A DNA stretch of 64,000 nucleotides, taken from the NCBI GenBank assembly GCA_015258065.1, contig JABZIZ010000014.1, forward strand, positions 1 through 64,000. Direction: 5' to 3'. The DNA comes from Lachnospiraceae bacterium. GTDB taxonomy: Bacteria; Bacillota; Clostridia; Lachnospirales; Lachnospiraceae. Shown piece by piece: positions 35,774-44,387 of the stretch (within the stretch, counting starts at the first letter, position 1; the number at the start of each line of letters is the position of its first letter). The translations under genes and the position numbers were made by a program. Below the pieces are notes generated by a model. The model was not told the origin of the DNA, searched no databases, and worked only from the letters and a program-made list of their open reading frames with translations.

Positions 35774-36235
35774 ATGGAAGAGACCTTGATAGAAAATTCT
35801 AAAGCAGGCATCGAAATGACGGCAATGGAAAACCGTCATTTCGATGGCCTCTTGCGAAGTTTGGATCACTGGGGCGCCAATACCAGAGAAGCGATGCACA
35901 ACATGCTCGGCGATAAAAGCTTCTACTTAGACCTCCTTTATGCATTTTTGGAGGATAACAACCTTTGTGAACTGGGAAAGAGGATCGAAAATCAACAATA
36001 TCAGGAAGCTTTTATGATGGCACACACCCTGAAAGGAGTTTCTGCGAATCTAAGTCTGACGCCGATGTACGACGTGCTGAGCCGTATCGTGGAACAGCTT
36101 CGAGACGGTACGGGAGACAAACTGGATTCGGAAGATGTAGAATTGTTTTTTCAGGAGAGAGATCATTTTCGCATGATTATGGAATTGTGGATGATTGCGA
36201 ACCGAAGGGAAGAGGAAGAGAACGAAGCGAGATAA
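35774..36235 (+). CDS. Hpt (histidine phosphotransfer) domain protein
   Basis: 153 residues, mostly helical, with the Hpt signature 'AHTLKGVSANLSL': phospho-acceptor H84 and K87-G88. It has no kinase or receiver part, so it should shuttle phosphate between receivers. ATG 35774 is chosen because GGAGG lies 5 bp upstream; a GTG at 35723 would add 17 residues without a good site. It lies 98 bp after the CheBR-kinase gene in the same direction, and both receivers in this block are natural partners (inference). Confidence 0.85.
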   Translation: MEETLIENSKAGIEMTAMENRHFDGLLRSLDHWGANTREAMHNMLGDKSFYLDLLYAFLEDNNLCELGKRIENQQYQEAFMMAHTLKGVSANLSLTPMYDVLSRIVEQLRDGTGDKLDSEDVELFFQERDHFRMIMELWMIANRREEEENEAR

Positions 36236-36255
36236 TCGCTTGTTTGGAGGCTTTT

Positions 36256-36744
36256 GTGTCATCAATTTTAATGAACAATCAAATTTTTAATAATGAAGTA
36301 CCCTTTTGCAAGATTACAACGCTGGAAGCCAAGACGGAATTGGAAAAACGATTTCTGGCTTCCAGTATCTCCTATTTCGCAGACTGGCAGGAACTTCCCT
36401 TTCTGCAAAGGCTTTTTCACAGAAATAAAGGCAAAATTTCCTGCGTGATTCGAATTAACAGCGCTGATTTTTCACGTGCGAAGGAAGCGCTGATCGGAAT
36501 GGATGGTAAGGACATTAAATTGCAGAATCCACAGGGAGAGAGGGAAGAGGATACCGTCCGGATTCTGGCGCAGAGAAAGGCTGCGGAACATCATGAGAGA
36601 AAGAAATTACAACCGGTCATCCGAGAGGTTTACGAAAGAACGGAAGCCGCCGCAGAAGAAGACAGAGACCGGGGGCAGTATGCTTCTTTCGAAGAAGATC
36701 AAGACGAAAGATCATTTACAGCCTTTAAAGAAGACCGGGACTAG
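36256..36744 (+). CDS. Hypothetical protein with charged C-terminal tail
   Basis: 162 residues from GTG 36256 (GGAGG 5 bp upstream). A mixed alpha/beta N-terminal part ('ISCVIRINSADFSRAKEAL') is followed by a very acidic/basic tail rich in E, D and R from about residue 95. I recognise no family. It begins 20 bp after the Hpt gene and its last 65 bp overlap the rlmD start in another frame, so the three are probably co-transcribed. Its location between signalling genes and an RNA methyltransferase does not fix a role. Confidence 0.6.
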   Translation: MSSILMNNQIFNNEVPFCKITTLEAKTELEKRFLASSISYFADWQELPFLQRLFHRNKGKISCVIRINSADFSRAKEALIGMDGKDIKLQNPQGEREEDTVRILAQRKAAEHHERKKLQPVIREVYERTEAAAEEDRDRGQYASFEEDQDERSFTAFKEDRD

Positions 36745-38047
36745 AACGAAAGACAGTACAAAGCCTTCGAAGAAGAGGTTAAACCATATTCGGACACAGG
36801 TATCGAAGGGCACACAGGACCAGGCTTCAAGCATTACGCAGGAACAGTCTTCAAATGCCACGTGGAACAAAGACGTACCGCCATGCAAGGGAAAGTCCAG
36901 ATGTCCGTACTCTCGGGATTGTGGCGCCTGTCAGATGATTGATATACCGTATCAGGAACAGCTTCAGATCAAGCAGCGAAGGTTATCTGCTCTTCTGAAG
37001 CCGTTTTGTTCTGTGCAGCCGATCATTGGAATGGAAAATCCTCTGCATTACCGCGCCAAGGTGCACGTGGTGATGACGCATGGAAGGGGAGGAGTGCCGC
37101 TTGCCGGAACCTACAAAGAAGGCACGCACGAAGTCGTACCGATCGAAAACTGTCTGATCGAAGAGGAGCGTGCGGGAAAAATCATTCGGACGATCTTGCA
37201 ACTGATGAAGGATTTTAAGTATCGTGTCTACGATGAAGACAATGGTTATGGGTTATTTCGGCACGTTCTGATTCGCGTTGGAAAAGAAAGTGGTGAAATT
37301 CTGGTGGTACTGGTTCTTACGTCGCCCATTCTTCCCTCCAAAAATCATTTCGTGAGAGCGCTTCGGGCGGCGCATCCGGAAATCACTTCCCTTGTCCTAA
37401 ACATCAATGACAAGCGAACCAGTATGGTACTGGGAGAGAGGGAGAAGATTCTTTTTGGAAAAGGAGCTATTACAGATGATCTGATGGGGATGCATTTTAA
37501 GATCTCGCCCGCCTCTTTTTATCAGGTCAATCCTACACAGACCGTCCAATTATATGAAACTGTTCTTAGTCTTGGCGCCTTTCGGGGAACGGAGAAGGTG
37601 CTGGATTGCTACTGTGGCGTCGGGACCATCGGCATGATAGTAAGCCCCCATGTGAAGCAGGTATGGGGCGTAGAGTTAAATGCAGCAGCCGTGCGGGACG
37701 CTACGCTGAATGCCAGGGAAAACCGGATTTCAAATATCCGTTTTGTCAAAGAAGATGCCGGCGTCTTCATGCAGCGTCTGGCCGTGGAAAACCGGGCAGG
37801 CGCAATCGATGTGGTCATCATGGATCCGCCCAGAAGCGGTGCGACGATGACCTTTCTTCGTGCACTCCTTGCCCTGTCGCCGTCTAGGATCCTTTACGTC
37901 TCCTGCAATCCGGACACGCTAGCAAGGGACTTGAAAGTCCTGACCACACATGGCTACCGGGCGCTTTGCGCAGTCCCTGTCGACATGTTCCCGCAGACGG
38001 TGCATGTGGAGACGGTAGTATTGATGTCAAGGATCGAGGGGAAATAG
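36680..38047 (+). CDS. rlmD: 23S rRNA (uracil-5-)-methyltransferase RumA/RlmD family
   Basis: 455 residues from ATG 36680. After a Lys-rich ~65-residue start comes the [4Fe-4S]-type cysteine set C69, C75, C81, C84 ('CPYSRDCGACQM'), then 'KISPASFYQVNPTQT', the SAM motif 'VLDCYCGVGTIGM', 'VIMDPPRSG' and the catalytic C409 in 'ILYVSCNPDT'. It methylates C5 of a uridine in 23S rRNA (RlmD/RlmCD type). The frame is open upstream to 36503, but that part overlaps the preceding gene and lacks homology-like features. The lysine-rich N-terminus is unusual and replaces a TRAM domain. Confidence 0.88.
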   Translation: MLLSKKIKTKDHLQPLKKTGTRTKDSTKPSKKRLNHIRTQVSKGTQDQASSITQEQSSNATWNKDVPPCKGKSRCPYSRDCGACQMIDIPYQEQLQIKQRRLSALLKPFCSVQPIIGMENPLHYRAKVHVVMTHGRGGVPLAGTYKEGTHEVVPIENCLIEEERAGKIIRTILQLMKDFKYRVYDEDNGYGLFRHVLIRVGKESGEILVVLVLTSPILPSKNHFVRALRAAHPEITSLVLNINDKRTSMVLGEREKILFGKGAITDDLMGMHFKISPASFYQVNPTQTVQLYETVLSLGAFRGTEKVLDCYCGVGTIGMIVSPHVKQVWGVELNAAAVRDATLNARENRISNIRFVKEDAGVFMQRLAVENRAGAIDVVIMDPPRSGATMTFLRALLALSPSRILYVSCNPDTLARDLKVLTTHGYRALCAVPVDMFPQTVHVETVVLMSRIEGK

Positions 38048-38144
38048 CCATTTATTCAGTGTTTTCAATGTTCTTCACGAAACTTGATAAGATCTCATCG
38101 TCATGTTTTTGAGAATGCAGGTTGAATAGCTACTGACAGAATTG

Positions 38145-38202
38145 ACTGATATGTAATGGCCATTGTCAGGTTTCCCCTTGACAATGGCCATTACATATCA
38201 GT
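38145..38202. repeat. Perfect 24-bp inverted repeat at a gene truncation point
   Basis: Left arm 38145-38168 and right arm 38179-38202 are exact reverse complements separated by 10 bp. The right arm is coding sequence of the truncated ATP-binding protein that follows; the left arm is an inverted copy of it. Confidence 0.95.
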
Positions 38203-39279
38203 TATCACGGAGAATTTCATTACAGAAGCGGTGCTACAAAGCAGCAGTTGACGGGTATCGCGCTGTCCCAATTCATCATGAAAAAGACCGGGTTCCGTTG
38301 GGAAGATGTCACTATTGACAATCTTACCGTAGAAGAATTAGATGATGAAAGTTTTAAGATATTCCGTAGAGAGGCAGCGAGGAGTAACCGGATGACAGAA
38401 TCTGAGTTGAATGTCTCAAATGCGGAACTGCTCAGCAAACTGCACCTCATAAAAGATGGCAAGCTCAAGCGCTCTGCTGTTCTGCTTTTTTACAGCGATC
38501 CTCAAATTGTACAGACAGGAAGTTATGTCAAGATAGGAAAATTCGGAAAGGGTGCGGATCTTCAGTATCAGGATGTTCTGGAAGGTTCTTTGATTACTAC
38601 AGCGGATAAGGTCATTGATCTGATTTACTTAAAGTATCTGAAAGCCAAAATCACATATGAACATGACCGGCGCGTCGAAACCTATCCATTTGCTCGCGAG
38701 GCAGTTCGCGAGGCAGTCTACATTGCGATTGCTCATAACTGTTATATGTTTGGGACTCCGATCCAGATTCGGATTGAGGATGAAGAGATGATCATCAGCA
38801 ATCGAAGCATCCTTCCGGATGGATGGACAGCGGAGACTTTGATGGAACCGCATGACTCCATCCCCTATAATCCGGATATCGCTAATGTCTTTTATCGAAT
38901 GGGATATATTGAAACATGGGGACGAGGCATCCAGAAAATATGTGATGAATGCAGAGCTCTCGGAGCGGAACTTCCACAATATGAGGTATTGGGAAATGGC
39001 ATCCGCTTGCATTTCAAAGCGCTTCAAAGTGCCCTTATAGATCAGTCCAAAGCACCAAAGCACCAAAATACTGACATAGATGGTGCTTTGGAAAGTGCAA
39101 TGGTGCTTAGACTCATAGAAATACTAAGAGAGGAACCTAATATTTCTCAGGAGGTGCTGGGAGAAAAACTTGGCACAACAAGAAGAGTTGTTCAGAAACA
39201 CATTAATGCGCTGAAGGAGTCTGGCATTATCGTTCGTGTCGGTGGCAAGCGCTATGGGCATTGGCAAATTAACGATTGA
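38182..39279 (+). pseudogene. 5'-truncated AlbA_2/HATPase_C_4-type ATP-binding protein
   Basis: The readable frame starts after a TGA at 38179-38181 and gives 'ISYHGEFHYRSGATKQQL', which is the middle of the usual protein (end of the AlbA_2 domain), followed by 'YPFAREAVREAVYIAIAHN', 'LPDGWTAETL', 'YNPDIANVFYRMGYIETWGRGI' and a C-terminal winged helix (~280-343). Complete relatives are about 450-480 residues, so the first ~110-130 are missing. If translated it would begin at TTG 38248. The break coincides exactly with a 24-bp inverted repeat. Family members are regulators/helicase-like ATPases often found near defence genes. Confidence 0.8.
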
Positions 39280-39384
39280 TTTCTTTCAACTTGATAATGT
39301 TGATGACAAATTTTGAGATGCGAGCGGGTCTTTGAAAAAAATCAAAAAACCGCTTAGGTGATTTGGATTGTAATTTCTTTGTAA

Positions 39385-39646
39385 AAGCCATCGCACTGTT
39401 TTCTGCCGGGGCAGGCCGTAGAGTTTTTAAGCGCTCCTGTCAATCAAATCATTTATCATCATGGCATTCCATTTGCGCTAGCGGTTCCGGCAAAATCAAA
39501 AAGATAGAGCACGATATCATGTTGATAATTATGATAAAGATGCTCAGCGACTTGCCAGTCTTGAAAATGATTGGATTGACATAAAACAAGAACAGAATGA
39601 GTTTCTTGAACAAATTCCCGAGGGGAAAAGGCCAGACTTAGAGTAG
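39385..39646 (+). pseudogene. Frameshifted remnant of an unknown protein
   Basis: Frame 39385-39507 encodes a protein-like stretch including 'QIIYHHGIPFALAVPAKSKR'; the neighbouring frame continues to TAG 39644-39646 with 'RARYHVDNYDKDAQRLASLE' and an acidic end 'EQIPEGKRPDLE'. The composition of both parts is protein-like and a one-base shift near 39500 would join them. I do not recognise the family. The rest of the gap 39280-39707 holds nothing else I can support. Confidence 0.35.
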
Positions 39647-39707
39647 TGGAAGGAACAAAAATTTTGATGGAAAATAACGAGTGTTTATTAAAAAACTATG
39701 AGGATGT

Positions 39708-40361
39708 ATGGGGATTATGAACTGTAGAGGAACTGCAACAAGACAGCGAATAGTAAAAGAATATCATGTCAAACCGGTTGCTCATATTCAATTGCTTGCA
39801 GGCCAAACTAAGCATAGTGATGCCGAAGCCATTATTCGGGAAGAGTATTATATATTTAACGCAGAAAGTAAAAGTGACGGGAAAAAAGAAATAATACAAT
39901 GTGGACTAGGTGCTGCACGTGACTTTTTGCGTATCTTGGGCATTCCCGGACTACCTATATTTAATCCATTAAAAAAAGAAAGCAATAATGAAACTGTATT
40001 AAAAGAAAAAGAAAAGGGGAGCAAAGGTAACCATTCCGATAAGTGGAATACCACTGCCAGACAATTGTACAATGGGATTATGTGGTTAATTATTGCTTGG
40101 GATGCTAGGCCAAATACTCCACTGTTCGAGTTCAAAGAAGATATTTTGAAATATAAGAATTATGATCCTTTCGATTGGAAGATCAAGAGAGTTAATACTG
40201 TTATTAAAAATGGAGGAAAGGGAAAAACGCTAACGGAAATCGTGGGAGATTTTCAAAAAAGAAATCAAATTAAAGACAATATGTGCGATTTCACGCTTCT
40301 TAAAGATAGAATGACAAAAATTCTTGACGAAAAAGGGAATAGAATAAATTCTTACTTTTGA
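39708..40361 (+). CDS. Hypothetical protein, AT-rich, accessory island
   Basis: 217 residues from ATG 39708 (GAGG 5 bp upstream; ATG 39717 also possible). Soluble, with one tryptophan-containing hydrophobic helix ('YNGIMWLIIAWDARPNTP') and many Lys/Asn codons, unlike the core genes. Notable short motifs are 'CGLGAARDFLRILGIPG' and 'NPLKKES'. I do not recognise a family. It sits among broken restriction- and toxin-type genes, so a defence role is possible but only by association. Confidence 0.6.
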   Translation: MGIMNCRGTATRQRIVKEYHVKPVAHIQLLAGQTKHSDAEAIIREEYYIFNAESKSDGKKEIIQCGLGAARDFLRILGIPGLPIFNPLKKESNNETVLKEKEKGSKGNHSDKWNTTARQLYNGIMWLIIAWDARPNTPLFEFKEDILKYKNYDPFDWKIKRVNTVIKNGGKGKTLTEIVGDFQKRNQIKDNMCDFTLLKDRMTKILDEKGNRINSYF

Positions 40362-40607
40362 AATAGCATAATCAATACTTTGGGTTTTGTGGATTCATGA
40401 AATCGTCGGACTGTCTACGCATCCCCCTAAGATACCCCTCAAGTCCTCCTAAGACTTGAATCAAAGACTGGTGGAACTAATCAAATTTTGTGGTATGCCA
40501 CGTAGTAAGGTGAGATGAGTTTGGACGGTGAAAATCACTCCGTGGAAACATATCCAGGGAGTAATGCAGGAAGAACTTCCGGCTCCCAAGAAAAAGAAAG
40601 GATAGAT

Positions 40608-41597
40608 ATGATTTTAGAAACAGTGAGACTTATCCTCCGTCCGTGGGAAGAAACGGATGCAGAGGAATGCTATAAATACGCAAAAGATCCGCGAGTAGGT
40701 CCGATTGCAGGGTGGCCTGTACACACAAGTGAAGAGGACAGCAGACAGGTTATTAGGAATGTGCTGATGGTACCGGAGACTTACGCCATTGTGCTAAAGG
40801 AAACAGGACTTCCCATTGGCAGTATCGGCCTTCACCACAATGACCTTGCAGAAAAGGAGGATGAGGCGGAGCTTGGTTATTGGATGGGAGTTGATTATTG
40901 GGGGCATGGCTTTGTACCGGAGGCGGCAAGAGAGCTGCTACGTCATGCCTTTGAGGATCTAAAACTTGTTCGCATCTGGTGTGGTTATTATGATGGCAAC
41001 GACAAATCAAAGCGTGTTCAGGAAAAGTTGGGGTTCAAGTATCAATGGACTACCGGGGATGTACCTGTGCCGCAGATGGGCGAAACAAGAAAGGGATACG
41101 TAAGCTTACTAACGAAAGACGAATGGGAAAACCTCATCACGCTATATACACCGTCTTTGGAAGATCTTTGGTTTCGACAGAGGATGATGGAAGATACGGA
41201 AACCATGTCGTATAACCAGGCATGGGGAGGTACAATTCCTTTTCCGAAAGAGGAGTGGCGTGGCTGGTATGATTACTGGATTATAAAGCACGAAGGTAAA
41301 CGTTATTACAGATATTTAAAGGATAACGCCGGTCATTTTATTGGAGAGATTGCCTATCATTACGATAGTGATCGAAAGCTTTATCTCGCAGATGTCATAG
41401 TCTATGCTCCGTATAGAAAAAAAGGCTATGGCGGAATTGGATTGGATTTGCTGTGCAATGCCGCTAAACAAAATGGCGTAAAATTGCTCTATGACGATAT
41501 TGCCATAGATAATCCGGCAATCACAATGTTTCTACAGAATGGATTTAGGGAAGAATACAGAACACACAAATTTATCATGCTCAAAAAAGAACTGTGA
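40608..41597 (+). CDS. Tandem GNAT acetyltransferase (two-domain)
   Basis: 329 residues with two acetyltransferase domains in one chain. The N-terminal domain (~1-170) is RimJ/RimL-like ('ETVRLILRPWEETDAEE', 'ELGYWMGVDYWGHGF', 'VQEKLGFKYQ'). The C-terminal domain (~190-329) has 'VIVYAPYRKKGYGGIGLD', the R-x-x-G-x-G acetyl-CoA loop, and ends 'MFLQNGFREEYRTHKF'. I chose ATG 40608 for its AAAGGA site; the frame is open to 40515 but that part looks non-coding. Substrates unknown; the two domains could acetylate different or paired targets. Confidence 0.8.
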   Translation: MILETVRLILRPWEETDAEECYKYAKDPRVGPIAGWPVHTSEEDSRQVIRNVLMVPETYAIVLKETGLPIGSIGLHHNDLAEKEDEAELGYWMGVDYWGHGFVPEAARELLRHAFEDLKLVRIWCGYYDGNDKSKRVQEKLGFKYQWTTGDVPVPQMGETRKGYVSLLTKDEWENLITLYTPSLEDLWFRQRMMEDTETMSYNQAWGGTIPFPKEEWRGWYDYWIIKHEGKRYYRYLKDNAGHFIGEIAYHYDSDRKLYLADVIVYAPYRKKGYGGIGLDLLCNAAKQNGVKLLYDDIAIDNPAITMFLQNGFREEYRTHKFIMLKKEL

Positions 41598-41868
41598 AGA
41601 TAGGTCTCTCGTTTTTTGGGGAATTTTTTTAGTCCCTATGGAATTCCGAGGCTTAGTGCGAATATTCGATAAATAAGTGAGACATTACTGAGAAAACCAT
41701 AGAAATTTGTATTTTATTAAAAATCATGGTAAGTTATATATAAACTTCCGAGAAATTAATAAAGAATCTTGAGGCAACAGTAGTTTGATTTGGAGGAATC
41801 TGTGCAATTGAAGCAGGGGATATAGCTGGAGTAGTGGCTTGTTTTAAGAGTTAGGATGGTGAGCAAAA

Positions 41869-42620
41869 ATGAAAAAAGAATATAAAGAAGCTATCTTTGT
41901 ATTAGTGGTTTGTGCCATCGGGACTATTATAATATGTTTTATACCTTCTTTTTTCCGATGATACAGTCAATATTTTTAGGAGGACTTACTCATTTTCATT
42001 GGTAAAATCATTATTACTTTAGGAAGTTATTATCAATCGAATGATCATTTTGAAGTTCTTTCTCAAATTGCAGGACCCATTACGAATAAAATTCTGGATA
42101 TAGCTTTAATCATTTCTTGCTTTGTAGTCGGATTTGTTATGATTGCCGGAGCCGGTTCAAACCTTAATCAGCAGTTCGGCTTGCCATTCTGGGCAGGAGG
42201 ATTATTATGTGCTATGCTAGTAATCGTTGTCAGCTTTCTTGATTTCGAAAAAATTACAAGTGTGCTTGGAATATTTACTCCTATGGTTTTTATCATGATT
42301 ATGATTATTGCAGTCTATACTTTTACAAATTGGAGCTTTAATTTCGATGAATTAGAAGCAATTTCGTCTACAATCTCTACTCCAATGCCAAATGTATGGA
42401 TTTCTTTACTAAATTATTTTGCACTTACGGTAATGACGGGAGTCTCCATGGCTTTGTGATGCTACTGATATTGGCTATTGCGTGGATAAAAGAAAAATCA
42501 AATATCCAAGGAGAGAAATTCTTAAGACGCAAAATGATACGATTAATTACTAAGAAATATGATGATAATCAAGAATATACAATTGGAGATAAAGAGGAAT
42601 TTAACGATGATACAAGATAA
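41869..42620 (+). pseudogene. Broken YkvI-like membrane protein gene
   Basis: Three pieces in different frames: ATG 41869 to TGA ~41961 (a hydrophobic N-terminal piece that may not belong), 41968-42459 giving 'CFVVGFVMIAGAGSNLNQQ' and 'ALTVMTGVSMAL', and a second frame to 42620 with 'MLLILAIAWIKEKSNIQGE' and an acidic end. The central pattern resembles YkvI-family transporters (~340 residues, ten helices); the middle of the protein is missing and the last 60 residues are out of frame. The 271 bp before it (41598-41868) contain no gene I can support. Confidence 0.65.
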
Positions 42621-42664
42621 ATAAGAGCGAGTTTTGTAAATTGAGTATGCATAAAGGAGGACTT

Positions 42665-43279
42665 ATGTTTGAACAGGTAAAATTAGACTATGCTTTTGAT
42701 GCTTTGGAGCCCCACATTGATACCTTAACCATGGAGACTCATTACGGAAAGCACCATGCAGCATATACGAAGAACTTTAATGAAGCAGTGGATAAGGCAG
42801 GGCTTAGCGATAAATCCGTGGAAGAAATTCTATCTTCTCTGCCTTCTGTATCTGATGAAGCCTTAAGAAATACTTTGCAGAACAATGGTGGCGGGTATTA
42901 CAACCATAATTTATATTTTTCTATTCTGAGCCCGAAGAAAGACACAAAACCCAGTCCGGCCTTGGAAGAAGCTATTAAGAGGGATTTCGGTTCTTTTGAG
43001 AAGCTGATAGAGACTTTGCAGAAGCTGGCTTTAGGACAGTTTGGATCAGGTTGGGCATTCCTTTCCGTAGATAAGGAAGGAAAGTTATATGCGACCAAGG
43101 CTGCAAATCAGAATAATCCCTTTATGGAAGAGGGAAATCATACCCCAATCTTAGCTTTGGATGTATGGGAACATGCCTATTATCTAAAGTATAAGAATTT
43201 AAGAGGAGATTATGTAAAGAATTTCTTTGCAGTTTTGGATTGGGAGAAGGTAAGTAAAAATTACGAAAATTTTAGATAA
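42665..43279 (+). CDS. sodA: Superoxide dismutase [Fe/Mn]
   Basis: 204 residues, the normal size. It converts superoxide to oxygen and hydrogen peroxide in the cytoplasm. Metal ligands H26 ('HYGKHHAAY'), H81 ('YYNHNLYF'), D166 and H170 ('DVWEHAYYLKY') are all present. Whether it prefers Fe or Mn cannot be told from sequence alone. ATG 42665 has AAAGGAGG at 42653-42660. An SOD in a strict-anaerobe-type genome, inside an accessory region with broken genes on either side, suggests acquisition by transfer (inference). A terminator follows. Confidence 0.95.
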   Translation: MFEQVKLDYAFDALEPHIDTLTMETHYGKHHAAYTKNFNEAVDKAGLSDKSVEEILSSLPSVSDEALRNTLQNNGGGYYNHNLYFSILSPKKDTKPSPALEEAIKRDFGSFEKLIETLQKLALGQFGSGWAFLSVDKEGKLYATKAANQNNPFMEEGNHTPILALDVWEHAYYLKYKNLRGDYVKNFFAVLDWEKVSKNYENFR

Positions 43280-43328
43280 ACAGAGACTAGGCATTCTCAT
43301 TTGAGATGTCGCTCTAAACCCTTTTTGG

Positions 43329-43362
43329 AAGACGATAGAACTTTAACTCTATCGTCTTTTTT
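43329..43362 (+). terminator. Intrinsic terminator of the SOD gene
   Basis: Stem AAGACGATAGA (43329-43339) / TCTATCGTCTT (43348-43358), 8-nt loop, followed by TTTT. Confidence 0.85.
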
Positions 43363-43399
43363 GTAGTCAAAAAAAGAAAATGATAAAGAAATTCAAACT

Positions 43400-43555
43400 A
43401 TGTTTTGGAAAAGTTTGGGTTTAAATTCATATAGCTTGACGATAAAAGGAGAAGAGGATACTATCAAAGAAAAGATTTTCAATAAATTCATAACATTATC
43501 CATGAGTTCTCCAAATAAGGTTTTCTTTGCAACTTATAGAACTGAAAGCTTTTAG
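43400..43555 (+). pseudogene. 51-residue fragment of unknown origin
   Basis: An AT-rich frame from ATG 43400 to TAG 43553-43555 with protein-like content ('GEEDTIKEKIFNKFITLSM'). The frame is open 12 codons further upstream, there is no ribosome site, and it looks like the end of a lost gene. The rest of 43280-43816 holds only the SOD terminator and nothing else I recognise. Confidence 0.25.
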
Positions 43556-43816
43556 AAAATTAGCTCTCGGTCTTTCAATTCTGTAGATTGCAGGGTTTAT
43601 TTTGCCGTTTTGCAAATCTCTGCGGTTTTAACTAAGTTCATTCCTGCTCCCGGGTCTCAGCTTCTCGCAGGGCACGCTGTATGAAGGCGGTCATATTTTT
43701 TGGGGGGGGAGTAGAATCAAAAATATAAATAATTAAACAATGAGAGTTGCGTGCTAAGGCATTTGGTACAGTAAATACTGTGGTGTATGTAAAAATCTTT
43801 CTATGGAGATTGCTGG

Positions 43817-44245
43817 ATGAATATGATATTAATGCCATTCGTGCAAATATTGCTTTGGATATGGTTTCTGGGATGTACGATTACATGGCGCTTCGGGAAA
43901 CGAATTCTTGTTGAAGGAATGGGAATGCAGAGCGCAGAGTTTGCCATGCTTTGCCTGTATAGCATAGGACTGATTAGCTATCATTTTTTTCAGCCTACAG
44001 GTAAATGGATTTTGTTCACAATCCTTGTGTTGTGGTTTACGATTCAGTTTTTTTGCCATTGGTATTACACTATCTTTGGTGCCTCTGAAAGAAAACTGAA
44101 AGGGTATAATGCGTGCTTTAAAGGCACGCTAAGACTCATTCCTATGAGTGACAAACGCGTGATACCGGACTTGTATCATATTGTTCTTCATATATTGATA
44201 TTGTTAAACGGCATACTTTGCTTGCTATCCGGATTTTCCGGATAG
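43817..44245 (+). CDS. Hypothetical membrane protein
   Basis: 142 residues with four predicted membrane helices (~5-22, 42-58, 64-84, 120-138) and a polar loop between the third and fourth. It starts MNMILMPFVQ at ATG 43817 with GGAG 8 bp upstream. I recognise no family. Because the glycosyltransferase gene follows in the same direction after 142 bp, a role in surface glycolipid handling is possible, but the remnant between them argues against a designed operon. Confidence 0.6.
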   Translation: MNMILMPFVQILLWIWFLGCTITWRFGKRILVEGMGMQSAEFAMLCLYSIGLISYHFFQPTGKWILFTILVLWFTIQFFCHWYYTIFGASERKLKGYNACFKGTLRLIPMSDKRVIPDLYHIVLHILILLNGILCLLSGFSG

Positions 44246-44283
44246 TTCAAGAGGAAGGATCTCGTCAGGTTATACATAACACT

Positions 44284-44370
44284 AAACATTACAACATTCA
44301 AATGATTATTGCCGTAGGCTTTAAAGTCAATTCTGACCGTGCGGTACATGGTCATACAGCAGCAATATAG
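44284..44370 (+). pseudogene. RhuM-family remnant (first copy)
   Basis: The frame gives 'HYNIQMIIAVGFKVNSDRAV' and ends at TAG 44368-44370. It is nearly the same as residues ~62-80 of the RhuM-type fragment at 46860, so it is a short leftover of a second related gene. Confidence 0.55.
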
Positions 44371-44387
44371 GAAACACTATTTAATTT

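Noticed and set aside
36503..36679. Upstream extension of rlmD to 36503
   Set aside because: It lies wholly inside the preceding gene in another frame and has no ribosome site; ATG 36680 gives the family length.
38048..38144. Possible end of a minus-strand gene (protein-like 23 codons)
   Set aside because: Closed by a stop after 22-23 codons and too short to support.
40515..40607. N-terminal extension of the double GNAT
   Set aside because: The ribosome site is at 40597-40602 before ATG 40608, and the extension is unlike a GNAT N-terminus.
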